From JABURQ01 sp029243145 (GTDB taxonomy: Bacteria > Planctomycetota > Planctomycetia > Planctomycetales > Planctomycetaceae): DNA of 64,000 nucleotides. The translations under genes were made by a program, and so were the position numbers. This document shows, one piece after another, positions 62,903 to 64,000 of the stretch (position 1 is its first letter; every line of letters starts with the position of its first letter). The notes under the pieces were generated by a model. That model worked only from the letters and a program-made list of their open reading frames with translations, did no database searches and was not told where the DNA came from. Location: assembly GCA_965660145.1 (NCBI GenBank), contig CBFHYX010000009.1, positions 62,001-126,000 of the forward strand. The letters run 5' to 3'.

Positions 62903-64000
62903 CTATGGAAAGAGGACCGATGCCACATTTTGTGCGGTTGAACTGAGACCTTGAACGAAAACACCAAGAATCACCACAGGGACCGTCACCAAAATTGTGT
63001 AGAAACCGGGCAAACTGCCCCAGCGAACATCGACATCGGGAGCATCAGCAGGACGGGGATCGAGGAACATCACCTTGAGAACTCGCAAGTAGTAGAACAA
63101 GCTAAAGACCGTATTCACGCCACCCGCAACCAAGACCAACCACATCACCCAGTGAACACTACCGGCTTCAAACAGTGAAGCAAAAATCATGAACTTGCCC
63201 ACAAAGCCACCAAAGGGAGGCATACCAATCAGCGAGAACATGCAAATCAACATGCAGACGCACAAGATCGGTGTCACACTGACCAGGCCAGCATAGTCGT
63301 CGATTTCTTCGCTGAATATTGAATTACGGATAAAGGCAACCACGGCAAAGGCACCCAGATTCATGAACATGTAAACGGCCAGATAATACAACAGGCCTTC
63401 AAGGGCTCGTGTGGCATTCGCTGCCGCTTCGGACATTTGATCAGCCGGGGCATTCATTAGTACAATGACAGCCGAGACACCCATTAACATGTAACCGGCA
63501 TGTGCGATTGTCGAATAGGCCAACAGACGTTTGACGTTTGTTTGAGAATACGCAGCAAGATTTCCATACGTGGCTGATAACGCGGCGATGACGCCCACTC
63601 CCAACCCGATATAGAGGAAGGTCGGCTGTAACGCACCAGCATCACCCGAACTGAACGCTAAGGCAAATCGGACGAGTAGTGCAAAGGCACCCGCTTTAGA
63701 GGCCACCGACAAAAATCCAGCCACTTCCGCAGTCGCCCCTTCAAACGCATCAGGACACCAGAAATGGAACGGGAAGATCGACAATTTGAACGCCAGCCCA
63801 ACCATCACCATCAGAATCATGACGGCAATCGCGGTTCCTGAAACGATGGAATCACCCGAGGAAGTGAGCAGTTCCAGACGCTCAGCCATCAAGGACATGT
63901 TGCCCGTTCCCAGCAACCCGCAAAGCAGACTGATGCCATACAACATCACTCCGGCAGCACCGGCACCATAGACGACATACTTGAAAGCCGCTTCACTGGA
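62903..64000 (-). CDS. nuoN: NADH-quinone oxidoreductase subunit N (5' partial)
   Basis: The frame is open to base 64000, so the start lies right of the window; 17 codons beyond the first ATG/GTG read 'SSEAAFKYVVYGAGAAG', which is the conserved NuoN helix before 'LYGISLLCG'. Visible features are about ten membrane helices, 'FKLSIFPFHFWCPDAFEGA' with the conserved Lys and His, 'RLLAYSTIAHAGYMLMG', and 'SLIGMPPFGGFVGKFMIF'. NuoN is a proton-pumping membrane subunit of complex I. Other nuo genes would be to the right of the window. Confidence 0.95.
   Translation of the reverse strand, partial: SSEAAFKYVVYGAGAAGVMLYGISLLCGLLGTGNMSLMAERLELLTSSGDSIVSGTAIAVMILMVMVGLAFKLSIFPFHFWCPDAFEGATAEVAGFLSVASKAGAFALLVRFALAFSSGDAGALQPTFLYIGLGVGVIAALSATYGNLAAYSQTNVKRLLAYSTIAHAGYMLMGVSAVIVLMNAPADQMSEAAANATRALEGLLYYLAVYMFMNLGAFAVVAFIRNSIFSEEIDDYAGLVSVTPILCVCMLICMFSLIGMPPFGGFVGKFMIFASLFEAGSVHWVMWLVLVAGGVNTVFSLFYYLRVLKVMFLDPRPADAPDVDVRWGSLPGFYTILVTVPVVILGVFVQGLSSTAQNVASVLFP

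Overview
The window is a chromosomal segment of a planctomycete, most likely from the family Planctomycetaceae (Gimesia/Rubinisphaera-type). Several marker genes support this: a DUF1592/DUF1552 cytochrome pair, a DUF1559 protein with a prepilin leader and an H-X9-DG motif, a cysteine-rich YTV-type cell-wall protein, formylglycine-type sulfatases, an OleC/OleD pair, a formylmethanofuran dehydrogenase subunit C homologue, and many small secreted or lipoprotein genes with no close relatives outside the phylum. This placement is an inference from gene content; there is no rRNA or tRNA in the window.

Layout. 1-4901 (+): DUF1592 cytochrome (cut by the left edge), DUF1552 protein and a secreted partner. 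4902-5900: a gene graveyard in which a decayed transposase start is joined to the C-terminal half of a HAD sucrose-phosphatase-like protein, followed by a strong terminator. 5908-25358 (-): a 19 kb secretion/pilus locus. In transcription order it holds a GspE-type ATPase, a 620 bp gap, PilT, a second GspE ATPase, GspF, two GspG-like pseudopilins, a GspH-like, a GspI/PilV-like and a GspJ-like pseudopilin, a giant 1646-residue GspK-like protein, and finally a DUF1559 protein. The order E-F-G-H-I-J-K matches type II secretion operons, but a PilT retraction ATPase sits in front, and no secretin, GspC, GspL or GspM is present in the window.

26023-31000: sufU-sufS (Fe-S assembly), a TRASH-domain lipoprotein, a divergent CsrA-like small protein, then uppS-cdsA (envelope lipid carriers). 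31185-37528 (-): a PLP decarboxylase, a cytochrome b fused to a di-haem c domain with its Rieske partner (a quinol-oxidising complex), and ribF-nrnA. 37639-41464 (-): secreted EF-hand and unknown exported proteins. 41740-45287 (-): fhcC homologue-oleC-oleD in one apparent transcription unit.

45477-52818: a heptosyltransferase-like GT9 enzyme, a Gfo/Idh/MocA oxidoreductase, the YTV cell-wall protein with a perfect terminator, an MFS transporter, a sulfatase and a small membrane protein. 52841-56787: a small membrane protein, a KaiC/RecA-like ATPase coupled to a D-threonine aldolase-like PLP enzyme, and a HEXXH lipoprotein. 56856-59895 (+): a tight operon of VOC protein, MEKHLA protein, secreted alpha/beta hydrolase and secreted beta-rich protein. 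60335-64000 (-): glycerophosphodiesterase, small membrane protein, secreted esterase, a helical unknown and nuoN (cut by the right edge).

No CRISPR array, complete insertion sequence, prophage, tRNA or rRNA was seen. The most distinctive items are the hybrid T2SS/T4P locus with its giant GspK-like protein, the b-c fusion cytochrome, the YTV protein, the CsrA-like protein lacking the usual RNA-binding arginine, and the fhcC-oleC-oleD arrangement.
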